A DNA stretch of 64,000 bases from Delphinus delphis (Eukaryota; Chordata; Mammalia; Artiodactyla; Delphinidae): positions 14,780,680 to 14,844,679 of the forward strand of contig NC_082703.1 in the NCBI RefSeq assembly GCF_949987515.2. Direction: 5' to 3'. The number at the start of each line of letters is the position of its first letter. Within the stretch, counting starts at the first letter, position 1. Positions 1-12,430 of the stretch are shown here, one piece after another. Under the pieces are notes generated by a model. The model was given only the letters and a program-made list of their open reading frames with translations, was not told the DNA's origin and did not search any database. A program made the position numbers and the translations under genes.

Positions 1-916
1 TAAATCCCGGGTGCCATTCAACCTTAATGATGTTTTTCCAAGTTAAAATTAATATTGAAATTAAAAGAAAATTGTTTTAATTTTACGATCAAATCGACAA
101 GTGAATTTTGTCCGTGTATAATTTTTTTTCTCCAGAGTTCAGCTTTGATGGTTTATAGGCTTTGAGAAAAATTCAAAGGATGATTAACTTAAAATGAATA
201 ATATGTCACGAAGAGTCAGAGAGGAGTATCAGTGTCCTGTCATTTTCTGCTGCGTGTTTTATTACTTCCATTTCGTTAAACCCTGCGAGCTGCTCCTCCG
301 CCTGAAGATCCACCAGCACCACGAACATGGGTTTCTGAACAGTTTTGTTCACATTTCCCATCAATGCTCCTTTGCTGCCTGTCTACTTTATGTTAAAGGC
401 TGTGCTGAGTTACTTTACAGCCTTAGTTAACCCTACTGTTAGGACGGTGTGCCTGGGGAAGCTGAGGAGTTGCGGAAATGCTTTCCTGGAATTCAAGCAA
501 CGGCCCTCCTGCCTCTAGTCTGCCACAGCCCCTACTTCCATCTGTCCCTCTGAGCGTCATTTCCATTCAATACAACAGCGGCTCTGAGTTGGCGAGGGTA
601 CCTGGCTGGGACTGCACAGTCAACTGCACTGCCTTAACCCCCCTATTCCAAGTTTCCAAACTTCCTGGACATTGTCTGCTCTAGCAGTCGTATGAGCACA
701 TTCCAGGACAGTGCTATTTGAATGGCAATACTAAACGACAGGAAGTTACTTATTCTAATCAAAAGGCCTATGATTTATAATGAAGTAAATCACTATATCC
801 ATTTACGGATCAAAACCTTGACATATTTAGAACAAAAGCAGTCTCATCAGTGATAAGTACTATGTTCTTTAAAAAGAAGAAAAGAGAAAGAAAACACTCA
901 AAGTATTTCCTTTTAC
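1..916. other. DLC1 intron 3 (partial)
   Basis: Intronic sequence downstream of exon 3. No further DLC1 exon was recognised. The region around 290-700 is moderately GC-rich and apparently single copy. No repeat family was identified with confidence. Confidence 0.6.
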
Positions 917-998
917 CTGCACAAAGCCTCAATAGCATCTCTGTCCAAAAAATCATGCTCTCTCTTGACCAAGGAAATATCAATGGGGAACAGGAGAT
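917..998 (-). CDS. DLC1: DLC1 exon 3, middle of the SAM domain
   Basis: This 82-nt exon completes the Asp codon begun in exon 2. It then encodes LLFPIDISLVKREHDF and LDRDAIEALC (residues 38-63), ending AG, the first two bases of the following Arg codon. Human DLC1, from memory, has DFLFPIDI, so F38 is Leu here; the rest matches. The acceptor is a T-rich tract ending cttatag and the donor is AG|gtaaaa. Length and phase fit (37+72+82 nt gives 63 codons plus 2 nt). The next exon (human RLNTLNKCAVMKLEIS) should lie to the left. I searched 1-916 on the minus strand and did not find it, so the gene runs off the window. The intron between exons 3 and 2 is 999-4978 (3,980 bp). Confidence 0.95.
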
Positions 999-3900
999 CT
1001 ATAAGAAAAATAAAAACAAATACGTTTATTGAGCACCCAAGCTCTTGCCAATCCAGCCCAGTTTAGCAGAGGGAAGAAAACAAGGTAATTTATTGAATAC
1101 TTACTGTTTGCAGGACACTTCACTCCCTATCAAGTGCTGTGGGTATGTAAAGCAGCTTAAGACAATTTCATCAGTGTCCTAAAGGAGCTTGGAATAAAGT
1201 GGTCTGCAGACTCAGACTGTCTGTTGTCAAAGATAAGTGGTTCAAAACACTGTTCCACCTTTAAACACATCAGCAGGCAACAGACCTCTGCCATGAAAAT
1301 TATAATTTAAACCAGAATGAATACCAGAAGGATGTTCACGGTAATGTGGCTGTTTTTTCCCTCCCATGTGTGTCTTTGCTCACATTTGATCAGGGAAGAG
1401 GCCACAGAGAACCGGGCCAAGGAAAGATCTAGAGAACTATGGTAGTTGTCAATGGAATCCAACCATTTGCATGACATCAAAAGCTAATGAGAATTAAGGA
1501 TGTGCTATTTTTAAACAAATACTAGCACTTCCATATGGCTTTCCAGGAGTTTATATAACTCCCACTAAAACAAAAGGCCAGCTCTAAAGCAGCTGTAGAA
1601 CAATAGAATCCCAAATCCTTTCATCCTTGGAAGAGTTCACTACTCTAAGAACACGTAAGTTCTATTAAAATCGAAAAGCAAAAAGGGGGGAAAAGTCAAC
1701 TCCATGAAAGAATTCCCTTCTCTGTCCCTTGTTGATAAATACACTCCAGGAAGAGCAGGGAGGAAGAAGACCAGCAGCCCCTCTGCGGAAATTTGCAACA
1801 GCTCTGGAATTGCCACTAGATAAAAGCAAGTTATCCCTCTTTGGTGTTCCAAGCACTTAGGGTAAATAATGGGCCTTCCTAGTAAAACGCTTATAAAATA
1901 TCATGAGGGAGAGTCCTGCTATGCAACTCTGTGGGTCAGGAATAGGCAAAATAAGAGCACTGCAGGACACCAGGATTAACAGAACCCAAAACTCGCTTTG
2001 GCCCCCCAAATGGCTAATGCTGCATACTGAAACAGACATGGCTGTTGGTAGTTTGGGAGATGCAAGTAGCTAACAATGTTCTACTTCTGGGGTTGACTAG
2101 GGAGCACATGACTGTTCCTTACGTTTTTATGGTTCTAACTTAGGATCATTGGTTTTACAGGATGGTATGGAGCTCCTTATTCTCGGTCATCTATTTTCCA
2201 GAGACTACACTTATGAGTACCTTTTTTTTTTTTTTTAAATAATGTTGGAAACTAACATAATGAGTATTTGGTCTATTCTTTTTTCTGAAGGCTAGCATTA
2301 GATTAGTGATCCTGTTCTCTGAATGGTAAGACAGGCAGACCAATGAAGTAGCTAGAGCCTAAAGATTTATGAAGAAATTCATAAAATTCAGTATCACAGG
2401 ATTTATCTCTTCATTACCTTATAGACCGAGTCTCTCAAGCAAATGATTAGTGGCACCACTATAGTGGCAATAGAAGAGAAGACTTAAAGTGAACGTGAAC
2501 TATTAGTAAACACAAGCAAGCCAGACTGTAAAGCTGTTTGAAGGTTCTGGCAACTGTATTTCACTTTGAACAGATAACCTGCACTCTAAGTATTAAAGGA
2601 CAGAGCTGATATTAAAAAATATATTTTTAACACTTAACAAATGTAAATCATAAAGTTCACATGCCTGTTACATGCATCTGAGAAAGCAACTCTGTTATTT
2701 TAGCAATTCCTAACTCAGTGTACCCAGAGCTGTATTTCACTTTCCTGATCCAAATTAACTTTAAAATTCTGTTTAAAAAAAAAAAAAATTCTAGGATAGG
2801 TAGGGACTAAATTCAAGAGAAGAGTGAAATAATTACATCTTTTTTTTTTTTTTTTTTTCAGTATTTCTCAGAGTTCTTCAGGTTAGGATTTAATCTTTCA
2901 GCTTGGGTTTAAGGGCAGGATGTTTATATTGTCAAGGACCGAAATAAAGGTAAACAGGAATCAAGGAATGAGTGGGATGGCATGTGGTGTGTGTGTACCC
3001 ACCCTGCACACAGGGGTAGGATGAAGGGGAGAGATTATAAATGCTCAGAACAATGTACAGTATAACTTCAAAAGTAGGTTTATGCTTCAAAAGACTTATA
3101 ATGTCAAGGGACCCCAAAATGTAACTTGTGAAAATACAGTCTGCATTTTAGGATTTGGAAAGATGTAAGACACAGACCGGAACTGGATCTTAGCAAACAT
3201 ACACATCACAAGAAAGGGCTTCTTGGCAGCAAATCAACACCAAAACTTGACATAATTGAAGGAAATTTAATTTCAAAACACAAGAACAAAAGGACAGCAT
3301 GTTACTACCACTGCAAATGTAATTATCCTTCCTTATCTCCAGTAGAGCTGTGAACTGAAAATCCAATAGAATGCTGATCCGCACCCCACCGCCACCAAAG
3401 CTCTACTGAGAGACAGAGATGCTGTAAACGGCAACAGGTCAAAGATTCTCCCAAAGGAAGGATAAGCAACTCCACCATAATAAACATGCAGGTTAACCAA
3501 GCACCTTAAAAAAAAAAGAAAGACGAAAGAAAAAAAGAAAAAGGAATTGGAGATATTCTCTGAAATGGAGGAAGAGTAAGATATTCTACATAGTCTAACT
3601 ATAAAATAATTTTAAACCCATCTTCATGGAGAAATATCTTACGTTCAGTCTGGGCTACAATGAGGAAGGGCAGGCATTATAAACGAGGTAAGGAATTAAA
3701 CAAGCCGAGTGAGCCAGGGAAGTAAAACGACCTCTGTGGTCTCGCCCCAGTTTGCTTCCGGGGAGCACCCCCACCCCCTCTATATCCCTGCCGACCACGC
3801 TAGCATTTCCAAGCTGAAAACCTGTATCCGTTCTTAGTACGGGTTCATGGCGTTTTGCTCGTGTGTTAAAGAAGGATGCTGGTGACCACCAGCTCCAATT

Positions 3901-4290
3901 GAGAGCCCACTGCCATTGCTACAGGAAGCAGCCTGCTTGTTACCATCCTAGAAGGACGGAAGAGCAAAAGACACGTTTTAAAATCACTATTTATCGTGAG
4001 AAGAGCTGAACATCCCTGGTGAAAAGACTGAAGAGACATCATTTAACCTGGATCTTTCAGCAGTTTTGTCACATCATGGCTAAATGTCTCCCAGCATCTC
4101 CTTCCTCTTAAGTGATAATAAAAAAGATGTATTCTTTAAATGTAAATTAACCAATATTACGCTTGCTTTTTGAGATTTTTGGCAATTTCTTTGAGGTATG
4201 AACTGTTTTATTTCTATAAAATATGAAGCGTCTACCACAGTGGTGGGTATCCCTGTTGGTGCAGAATTAATACTGGCTTGTTGATTAGCT
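999..4290. other. DLC1 intron 2, mostly single copy
   Basis: Intron between exons 3 and 2. A weak L2-like stretch lies at about 1085-1200 and T-rich tracts lie at about 2221-2236 and 2840-2859. Most of the remainder shows no recognisable repeat and no coding exon. Confidence 0.55.
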
Positions 4291-4357
4291 GAATGGATGG
4301 CTGGATGGATGGAGGGATGAATGGATGAATGGATAGATGGAGGGATGGATGAATGAG
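4291..4357 (+). repeat. (GGAT/GAAT)n tandem repeat
   Basis: An imperfect tetranucleotide array of GGAT, GAAT and GGAG units, about 65 bp. It accounts for the Ser-Ile-His-Pro-rich reading frame on the opposite strand. Confidence 0.9.
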
Positions 4358-4663
4358 AGACACCAGGTGCTGTCGTCTCGGTAGAGTTAAGGAAACAAAG
4401 AATGCTCAAGTTGGAAGAGGCCTTAGAAGTCATTTATTCTCAAGGTAGGAGTCACTTCACTATCCACCCAACCTTGGCTTGCAAATCACCCATAAAATAG
4501 AGCTCACGAGTTCACAACTGTAGTTTTTTTTTAATGATTTCATATAGAGAACAATAAGCCTCCCTTTTAAATAAACAGCATCTTCCCCTCACCTCGCACA
4601 GAGCACACTCTGCCCACCCTGGGCAGCCTGAGGCTCAGGGCATGAGCGAGACTCAACGCGCTC

Positions 4664-4896
4664 CACATGCTGCGGAGCAACTGAGCCCGTGTGTCATAAC
4701 TACTGAGCCCGCGTGCTGCAACTACTGAAGCCCACTCGCCTAGAGCCTGTGCTCCACAACAAGAGAAGCCACCGCAATGAGAAGCCTGTGCACCGCAATG
4801 AAGAGTAGTCCCCGCTCGCCACAACCAGAGAAAGCCTGCGCACAGCAACGAAGACCCAATGCAGCCAAAAATTTAAAAATAAAATTTTTAAAAAAA
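4664..4896 (+). mobile_element. CHR-1-like SINE, 5'-truncated
   Basis: This is the 3' two-thirds of a long-form CHR SINE. It starts in the 'gcggagcaactgagcc' region, continues through the aactactgaagcc and gagaagcc repeats, and ends cagccaaaaa plus an A/T-rich tail. The tRNA-like head with its A and B boxes is missing. It lies antisense to DLC1, about 83 bp beyond the exon 2 donor. Confidence 0.88.
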
Positions 4897-4978
4897 GTGC
4901 AAAACTTATAAAAAAATTATAATCATGAACCAAGGATATGATTTTGCCCATTAAAAAAGAATGGCATTCCCGGCTCAC

Positions 4979-5050
4979 CTTCATACAACTGGGCGTACTG
5001 GGGGAATCCTGCCGCCCGTAGCCAATCACAAGCTTCTTTGGCTTCAATTT
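4979..5050 (-). CDS. DLC1: DLC1 exon 2, start of the SAM domain
   Basis: This 72-nt internal exon encodes the first helices of the DLC1 SAM domain. After completing Gln13 with exon 1, it reads IEAKEACDWLRAAGF followed by PQYAQLYE (residues 14-36) and ends with the first G of the next codon. Human DLC1, from memory, has RATGF here, so position 26 is Ala instead of Thr. The acceptor is a pyrimidine-rich run ending ttctag. A textbook branch site, gactaac, lies at 5080-5086 on the minus strand, about 30 nt upstream. The donor is G|gtgagc. In the long isoform the same exon would be joined to an upstream exon not present here. In DLC1 the SAM domain has been linked to EF1A1 binding and to restraint of GAP activity. 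A CHR SINE starts only about 80 bp past the donor. Confidence 0.95.
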
Positions 5051-5086
5051 CTAGAATAGAACAGAGGACAGACAAACATGTTAGTC

Positions 5087-6867
5087 ATGTGTAACTCAGC
5101 GTACTTCTTCTTCCTTAATAAACTCTGGTTTTGTTATATAAGCAAAAGACGACATCTGTTGAAAAGGGATAAGCAAAAAGCGAAAAAGAAAATCCACTTA
5201 TTCAAATGGTTTCGATTTTTGTGCATCTTTTCAGACTTTAAAAAATATATGTAATTATCCATCCTTCCTTTAAAAGACAAAAAACAAAAATGGAGTCCCA
5301 GCAGTAAGTTACTCTGTGCTGCTTCTGTGTTCTGGTTATAAATGATTAAAAAAATAGGGCTTAATGAGAAAGTTGAAGAAGGGTTAAATAATTATTAATT
5401 TTAGGCCTAGATGGACTAACTTGCTTTACTTTTCACATCAATAAAAGGCCACCAAGTACATCTGACACCCTGGAAGAGCACTAAGTTGACCAAAGGGACT
5501 GAGCTTCTGCCACCCAGTGGGATGCGTGTAACTGCCCAGGGGCTGTGAAGGTGTGCCTTCGGGTGCATCAGGCAGTAAGGGAGGCCTGGGCAGTCAGGGG
5601 CCCTGGAGGGCACTAAGTCAATAAACCCCACAATCTTGGCAGGCTGAGATGCCTAATAAAGCTTCTACTTCCCCGTGGTTAACATCTTGTAGATACTATT
5701 GATAAACAGAAAGGCCAAGAGCAACTAACACACCTGCGTTCAAATTCACTCAAGCACTTATTCACAATCCCGTTAGCACAGAGGAGGTCGGCACAGTCAT
5801 TAGTTTCTCAGTTTGCACAAAGAATATTCTTTCAACCCTCTTCCCACCTTCCTCAGACCATTAGAGTACTTAAGGTATGTAAGGCTATTCACTCATTTAT
5901 AAATGTCTCAACATTGCTTAATTTATTCCAAATTCAAATCTTCATTATGCATCTCTCCTCTGAGGCAGATAGGAGGTTGACAGTCCATCACGGAGAAGTA
6001 TGTATATACCACTTTTGTCTAGTAACTTTATAGTTTCAGAGCATTTTTTAAACTATTATTTTATGAGTTCCTTGGGTCTTTAAAGAAAAAAGAATTAAGA
6101 ACACTCAAATTCATTAAAGCAAGTAGGAATGTCCTTATTGAACCGACATGCCAAAGATAAAAGCCTGCTGCTACCTTCTGATGAGCTAGTTAATACCCAA
6201 ACAGAAACAACTATGGCAGCAGAGAAGCAATAGATGACACGGCAAGGTTTGTTACTTTCATGAATCTTTTCAGTGTGGCGATGAAAGTAGCATCATAAAA
6301 CACAAGATTCAGGACTGAATTCGGGGAAGAAGGATAGAGTGACATGAATGTGTAAGAATCTCGATGTTTGTACTAAATCATAGAATTGTCCGATGTGAAT
6401 TACCTGCGCTAACATTTTTTCATGTATTTATAACCATACCTTGTTTCAGAAAGGAATTAATGAAGATTTATATGAAATCATAAAATAAACATTTTCCAGA
6501 GAACTATATTGCTGGAAAAACATATAAAAGCTCAACATTTTATTTTAAAGGATGTGGAAACTACTTTTTTCTCTATTCCCGTGGCCCTCGCTCAAAGATA
6601 GATATGGAAAGGAAAAAAAGCTAAGTGTTTTGTTTTTTAAAAATATTTGAAATATCTCACTTCTTCTGACTATCTGGAGGTTATTTCCACCGAATACATT
6701 GTTAGACATCGAACAACAGATTGCTAAAAAGTAAATGTATTCGCTTTCTAAATATTTTACTTAATAAGTGGTGAGTAGCCAGAAATTCTCAACGTCCACC
6801 CTTTCTGTGGACACCCTTTCTGTGTGTCATACTCAGATATGACAACAGATCAGTGCACATGCGCATG
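5087..6867. other. DLC1 intron 1, acceptor-proximal part
   Basis: AT-rich intronic DNA without recognised exons. No repeat family was identified confidently. Parts at 5400-5660 and 6150-6600 look single copy. Confidence 0.5.
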
Positions 6868-6933
6868 TGCACACACACACACACACACACACAGACACAC
6901 AGACACACAGACACACAGACACACACACACACC
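6868..6933 (+). repeat. (CA)n / (ACACAG)n microsatellite
   Basis: About 66 bp of alternating CA with regularly interspersed AG units, preceded by an alternating gcacatgcgcatgtgc stretch. A Z-DNA-prone, probably polymorphic tract. Confidence 0.95.
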
Positions 6934-7583
6934 TTAACTGGACACAATTCTCCAGCCAGTATCACCACCTACTTAGAGAACGTTCCTGATTTCTTATTAA
7001 AATGGCTTCATGCCAAGAGGCACGAAAGATATAAGGTATTATTTTTCTAAAAAACCTTTAAATTTATATAATACTTTACAAATCACAAAGTGTTTTCACA
7101 TATATTACTCACTTAAGGCCCCACGTAACTTCAGGAACACATAAATGCCTACTGCTGTGTTGTCATCCTTATTCATTTTCCACCACTACAAAAAGAAATG
7201 CCCCCAAATGACCAAAATCGATCAAAAAAGCTGTGTTCAAACAGCCACTCTTCTTAGGGCCACTTGGTTAGAAAGAAATGATGTGAACAGGCCAAGGTTT
7301 GCTTCTTCAGCAGATAATTTAATGAAAGGTCTACAATGGCTAAAAAGCAGCACTTCCAAGAACTACAGAGACTAGTAATTTTACCTGCCTTTTCCTTTCC
7401 CTAAAATAGATGAGAATGTCTTTCTTTTAGATATGAAACCATGGGAAACAGACAAGCCTGTACATTTAACAAAGTCCATTCATGAAAACTTAGGCTGCAT
7501 AATAATAAATGAGAACTTAAACCCACTGTTTCTATAGAAATCAGAATTAGAAAATTGTAAAAATTGTAAAAAGCTGTCACTGA

Positions 7584-7797
7584 TTTTTTTTTTTTTTTTT
7601 TTTTTGTGGTACGCGGGCCTCTCACTGTTGTGGTCTCCCCCGTTGCGCAGCACAGGCTCCGGACGCGCAGGCTCAGCGGCCATGGCTCACGGGCCCAGCC
7701 ACTCCATGCCACGTGGGATCCTCCCGGACCGGGGCACGAACCCATGTCCCCTGCGTCGGCAGGCGGACTCTCAACCACTGCGCCACCAGGGAAGCCC
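7584..7797 (-). mobile_element. CHR-2-like short SINE
   Basis: A complete short-form CHR SINE read on the minus strand. The head is gggcttccctggtggcgcag, followed by the B-box-like ggttcgtgccc and a tail preceding A22 (T-run at left). Flanking duplications ctgtcactgatttttt are seen on both sides (left about 7574, right about 7800). Confidence 0.95.
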
Positions 7798-7798
7798 A

Positions 7799-8394
7799 AC
7801 TGTCACTGATTTTTTAATAAATGAGACAGTTACTGACTTCACTCCCACCCCTTTCCAGTTACCAAGTGAAAATGATAACGATCTAAGTACTGATTTTTAA
7901 AAAAATCAGTATTTCCATTTTATTTAACATGAAATGAACCTATGTCTACATCCAGGTCAGGTAGGGATTTACCCCTTCTAGTTCCCTGGATCCAGGCCAC
8001 AACTTTGACTCTTATCCTAACTGAAACTCCAAGTTTCCAATTCTCTCCTCTCTGAGACTCCAGCCACCAACCCTGCCTCATCAAACTTCCTGCATTACAG
8101 TTTTGATCTTGTCTCTCCTGCAGAAACTTCCCTGGAGCTCCACTGCTTAGAAAATCAGTCTAAATATCTCCCTAGGTTTCCAAGGTTCTCCATGTGGCAT
8201 CCAAATGAATCGTTCAGCTCCCTGTACTCCCTCCATACCCCAGCCAAAGTAAACCTGGCCCTTCCTCATCTCCCCACACATCCCTGGCTGGAAGTTCTCT
8301 CCTATCCCCTCATTATCCTTCAAGGCCTAGTCCAAGCGCCACCTCCTCTAGGAAGTCTTCCCAGATGCCTCCTGACAATTCTGTCAATGGCTAA
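7799..8394. mobile_element. L2-like LINE fragment within intron 1
   Basis: The stretch at about 8040-8380 (tccaggccac…, ctccctgtactccctcc, gaagtcttcccagatgcc) resembles the 3' part of L2 as found throughout mammals. The rest (7799-8040) is unclassified. The assignment is by remembered consensus only. Confidence 0.5.
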
Positions 8395-8560
8395 CTTTTC
8401 TTGAGCGCTGACTGTGCACAAGGCCCAGTTTAAGTACTTAAGGCATATGAATTCCTTGACTCCTCATACTGATCCTAACACGTGGGTTGCAAATATCATC
8501 CCACATGGGTTGGGAATATCATCCCTAAGATATGCAGATGGAGAAACAAGTGGAGAAACA
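8395..8560 (-). mobile_element. MIR-like SINE remnant
   Basis: Weakly conserved MIR signature in reverse orientation: a tgagcgctgactgtgc start, then ttaatcc-like and agatggagaaac segments. Old and diverged. Confidence 0.5.
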
Positions 8561-9689
8561 ACCAGCTCTCCTCGAAAACAAGCTTCCTTTCCATTCAAAT
8601 GCCCTAGTGAACAGGAGAGCTAAGGCTTGCAGACATGAGCAACACCGGATTTTCCTGAAAACAAATGCAACAGTGAACAACATGTAAAATATTAAACAAA
8701 ACCAGGTAAACATCGCATTACTGCTGTCACTTTAACTCCCCATGCCTGTTTTTGGAGGCCTCTAACCAGTTCTCAGGGTGTGACTTTTCCTTCAGTGGTC
8801 GAATGAAAAACTATCAGCACGATTTTTAAAAAACATTCCCCACCAGGCAGAGGCGCCATCAGAAACTGGAAACACAGTGGAAACACAAGGACACTTTTAG
8901 ACTTGGGTTTTCTCTTAGCAAACAACAGACAAATGTGTGAAGGAGGAAACAGGAAATTTTTATTGGCGCCACCTTTAATAATTAGTTGTATTAGATGAAT
9001 GAGGTTCAGGACACCTTTGGTGTAAGGCTTGGGAACCATTAGGCCATATTTGCATGCTTCCTGGCATGATGGGATGACCCTATCTTCCCCTTACCTCTCA
9101 ACAGTAAGTTAAACAGAAATTCCCCAACACCGTCATCATTCCGCTGAACTCGCTGATCTTAGCGGCTGAGCAATGGTAATCGGGTCGAAGCAGGATGTGA
9201 TTACTTCCATCTTCCCTTTCCTCTACCTTCACAGTGCGAACCCGCGTGCTTGCTTCCTGCCTTCTTTGCAATGTGCTCCTGAAATCAGGGCTCAAGGCAA
9301 ATGCTCCGTGGACTTTACCTCTTAAATAAAATTCTAAGGAATTGGAGGAATGTAAGAAAATTCAAACATTTTCTAGATTCCTTGGATTCCCCCAACTATG
9401 GCAGACTTGCAGGCAAAGATCCATGGAAATGTTGATGTTCTTACAGCCATGGAGAAGCACGTCAGCTGTGTTAAGGCAGGCAGTGCTTTCTGATCTAAAC
9501 CAAGATGCCTGCCCTGGTCACAAAAATTCCTTCAAATGGAGGAGTAATTACTTCAAATGATCAGTTCTCTCGCCTCCGTTAAGGTGGCCAATTTTACAGG
9601 ACTGCCGTACAGCTGGGCACCAACAGCTTAACCTCCCCGGGCACAGGGTTTCACAGGGCAGAGAAGCAAACCACAGCCTCAGACACTTG

Positions 9690-9875
9690 ATCTCAGTGGC
9701 TCTGAGCCTTGGATCCTAGTAGGCATCACCTTGGGGAGCTTTCTAAAACCACCCACCACTATCCACTCCCAGGTATTCTGATTTTCTCCATCTAGGGAGG
9801 GCCCAAACAACATCTTTTTTAAAAAGCTCCTAAGTAAATGTAAAGGTAGCCAGGATTGGGAACCACTGAACCAGA
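9690..9875. mobile_element. MER5-like hAT-Charlie remnant
   Basis: The sequence runs from cagtggctctgagcc through tcaccttggggagctttcta and tattctgattt to gggaaccactgaa. This matches the layout and terminal inverted repeats of a MER5A-type nonautonomous element. Confidence 0.7.
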
Positions 9876-11260
9876 CAACATTTCTTTGCATGCCTTTATC
9901 CCAGACTCTTTCTTCCCCAATTATCCTAACAGCCTTCCAACTGAACTCTCTGATAACCCCTGCCCCCAAGAAATGTATCCTAGTCCAAAGGGTTCCTGAG
10001 CCCTGGATTGATTTGTATGAAATACATAATTCATCACGTCACTCCTCTGCTTAGAATTCTTCCATGACTCTCCACTGCCTTTCACATACAATACAGTCCC
10101 GACTCCTCAGCAGACCCACAGCCGTCTTAACTCGGCCTCTGCCCAGCCATTCCGCTCCTGGAAGGTCTCCAAATGCAAGCTCTGCTCCCGTCTTCCTGAA
10201 TTCCTTGGGGTTCGCAGGATGCATATGCTCTCTTAACACTTCAAGTTCTTATCTCTTCTCTCTCCTGCCGCAAACAAATTCCCCCTCTGCACCCCATCAA
10301 CCCCTCTCCCCCACCCTCCTCGTATGGTGAGGTGCAAATACCAGAAGCTTCTTAATTCATTTGTATATCCTGAAAGACTACTTTTTCCACATTGGAAGCA
10401 CACATACATTTGTTTGAAGGAAAAGAACCCATTAAAATTTCCCTTTCTTCAAAGACAGACTTAGAAAACTACAACTTAAACCCCTGTCTCTTTGCAATAA
10501 ATAAAAATAAATGTTCAACACATACACTGTCCAAGACTGGTTATCGGGAGTTACCTACGTAAAGTGAATTCCTGGTTGGGCTAAGTCAGATAGCACAACA
10601 TATATATTAATATTTATTAAACTCTTCTGTTATCTAATCACAGCAAAGATTATGACTAGCCACTAGCAACATTCCTACCCTCAGAAGCCTAAAAAAATTC
10701 TAAACATTTGCTGTGCCTATTCTGAAAGAAACCAGTTAGGAAGCTTTGGAAGACCGGTCAATATTAATTCAGTTTCTAGGCCATTTGGCCTCACAGGAGC
10801 TGACCCCAATCCACCTTCAGATATATTCTAGTACAGCCACACATTTACGTGAAGCCAATCACCCTTCATTTCCCCCCTTAACTCAATATTTATTTATTGA
10901 ACATCCACCGTCTGTGCTGCCAGCTGTGCTCAGGGACAATCAAAGGCACAGGTTCCTGCCCCGAAGCTGGAAGCCAAAGGGAAAGGTAATTCACAGTTGA
11001 GGGCATGATGTCAGATGATCCTCTACTTAGGAATGAACTGGTTTCCTAAGGGCTCTTCTGAGATCCCTGTATTTAAGTCCCAAGGGACCCTGTCTGGGCA
11101 GCACCAAAGAATCCCCACTTCACAGGTGAGAGCCAGAGGTCTAACGACGACGGCCCACCCATCCCAGCTCCTTCCTCTACCCCTTCTGTCACCCCATCTA
11201 CCTCCGGCTAACTGATCCAGCCTTACTGATCTCACACACCCCATGCCCCCTTTCCTGCTT
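9876..11260. other. DLC1 intron 1, L2-like and single-copy sequence
   Basis: About 9990-10340 resembles L2 3' sequence (cttccatgactctccactgc, ccaggcctctgcccagcc-like order). 10340-11260 shows no recognised repeat. No exon was seen. Confidence 0.4.
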
Positions 11261-11430
11261 TATTTTTTCTTCTTCCAAAACGTTTATTGTGTTTATTTTG
11301 TCTCACCCCTCTGCAAACTCGCAAGAGGCCAGTTTCTTTGCCTGTTTTACTCTTTGTTATACCCCAAGCACTGCCAACAGTGTAGCGCACATAGTAGTTA
11401 CTCGACAAATAAGTATTACATAAATAAATA
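11260..11430 (-). mobile_element. L2/MIR-like 3' fragment
   Basis: Contains tgcctgttttactctttgttataccccaagcac and gcgcacatagtagttactcgacaaataagta in pieces. This order resembles the end of an old LINE-2 (agcacagtgcctggcac / caataaatatt). Confidence 0.5.
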
Positions 11431-11518
11431 AACTGCAATGTGATTTTCTTCCAGTGAAGTTGTCTTAATTTCTCAGACCAGGATCCACCATAAGAAACAC
11501 GTTTTACATTGTAACCTG

Positions 11519-11592
11519 GCACACACATATATGCATATGTGTATACATGCACCCATTCATGTACACAAACACACGTGTGTGTATAAGCATAT
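11519..11592. repeat. Alternating purine-pyrimidine (CA/TG) tract
   Basis: A degenerate run of CACA, TATG, TGTG and GTGTGTG dinucleotides. Possible Z-DNA-forming, otherwise unremarkable. Confidence 0.7.
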
Positions 11593-11737
11593 ACAAAACT
11601 GAAACAAGTTTCCCCAAATAACACTTACAATAAGTAATGCAGTCTTACATTTTCCCACTCTATTTTAAAAAATACTATTTGTTACCTCCCAAAGCAACCC
11701 ATTTGAAATACACTATTCTCACACAGCTTTTTCTTAA

Positions 11738-11848
11738 TGAGAAAGGAAGGAAGGAAGGAAGGAAGGAGGAAGGAGGAAGGAAGGAAGGAAGGGAGGGAGG
11801 GAGGGAAGGAAGAAAGGAGAGGAGAAAAAAAAGAAAGAAAAAGAAAAC
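11738..11848 (+). repeat. (GGAA)n homopurine tract
   Basis: About 110 bp of pure purines on the plus strand: GAAAGGAAGG repeats, GGGA repeats, then A-rich. This is pyrimidine on the DLC1 sense strand. It is a long GGAA microsatellite with mirror symmetry. Confidence 0.95.
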
Positions 11849-12329
11849 ATCAAACTAAAACACTTCTGTATAGTACAGAGGAGATTGTGATGTGACAAAG
11901 ACACGTATGAATTCAGAGGTGGGAGGGGGAGAGAGGGAGGGGGCTGCTTGGGCACTCACTTTAATGCTCAGCCTCTATTTAAGGAGGCCTTATGATATTT
12001 TATATAAGATTGGATTGCAGGAGAGGAGATTTGGAATAAAAGAAAATAAGCTAAGCGGAGAGCTGGCAAAGCACAGGTGTGTGTGAAGGAATGGTACGTA
12101 GTCTCAATTTACTGTAACAGAGAACAAAGGAAGGGGAGGCATGCAGTGGAAAGCGGGTTATGCCACAGAGCAGATATAAGCATCTGCTTAGCCTGGTTAC
12201 CCAATGAGCAACCAACACTATTTCCTCAGATGTAAAAGAGCTTTGCATCTGAGTTTCCCAAGTTCCTTCTAATAATCCATCACAGAAAGGGGGCAAAGTA
12301 TGACCTGTAACAGCTCAGGAAAATAGGTC
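11849..12329. other. DLC1 intron 1, unclassified
   Basis: No recognised repeat or exon. Purine-rich near the left end, adjacent to the GGAA tract. Confidence 0.4.
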
Positions 12330-12430
12330 CAGGAAAGAATCCATTGCTTAGTTAAGCAGCCTTAAGAAAATAATCTCTCTGGACCGGTTTCCTCATCTGT
12401 AAAATGTGGGATTGCTATAGGCTTCGTAAA
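12330..12430 (+). mobile_element. MIR fragment
   Basis: Short stretch with ggtttcctcatctgtaaaat, the most conserved part of MIR, followed by gggattg. Confidence 0.7.

Noticed and set aside
4080..4433. 117-codon minus-strand frame rich in Ser, Ile, His and Pro
   Set aside because: Its low-complexity middle is the GGAT/GAAT tandem repeat; the rest has no homology.
4700..5047. 115-codon minus-strand frame overlapping DLC1 exon 2
   Set aside because: It overlaps exon 2 but in a different frame from the SAM-domain reading, and then runs through the SINE.
6853..7050. Thr-His repeat protein
   Set aside because: Translation of the CA microsatellite.
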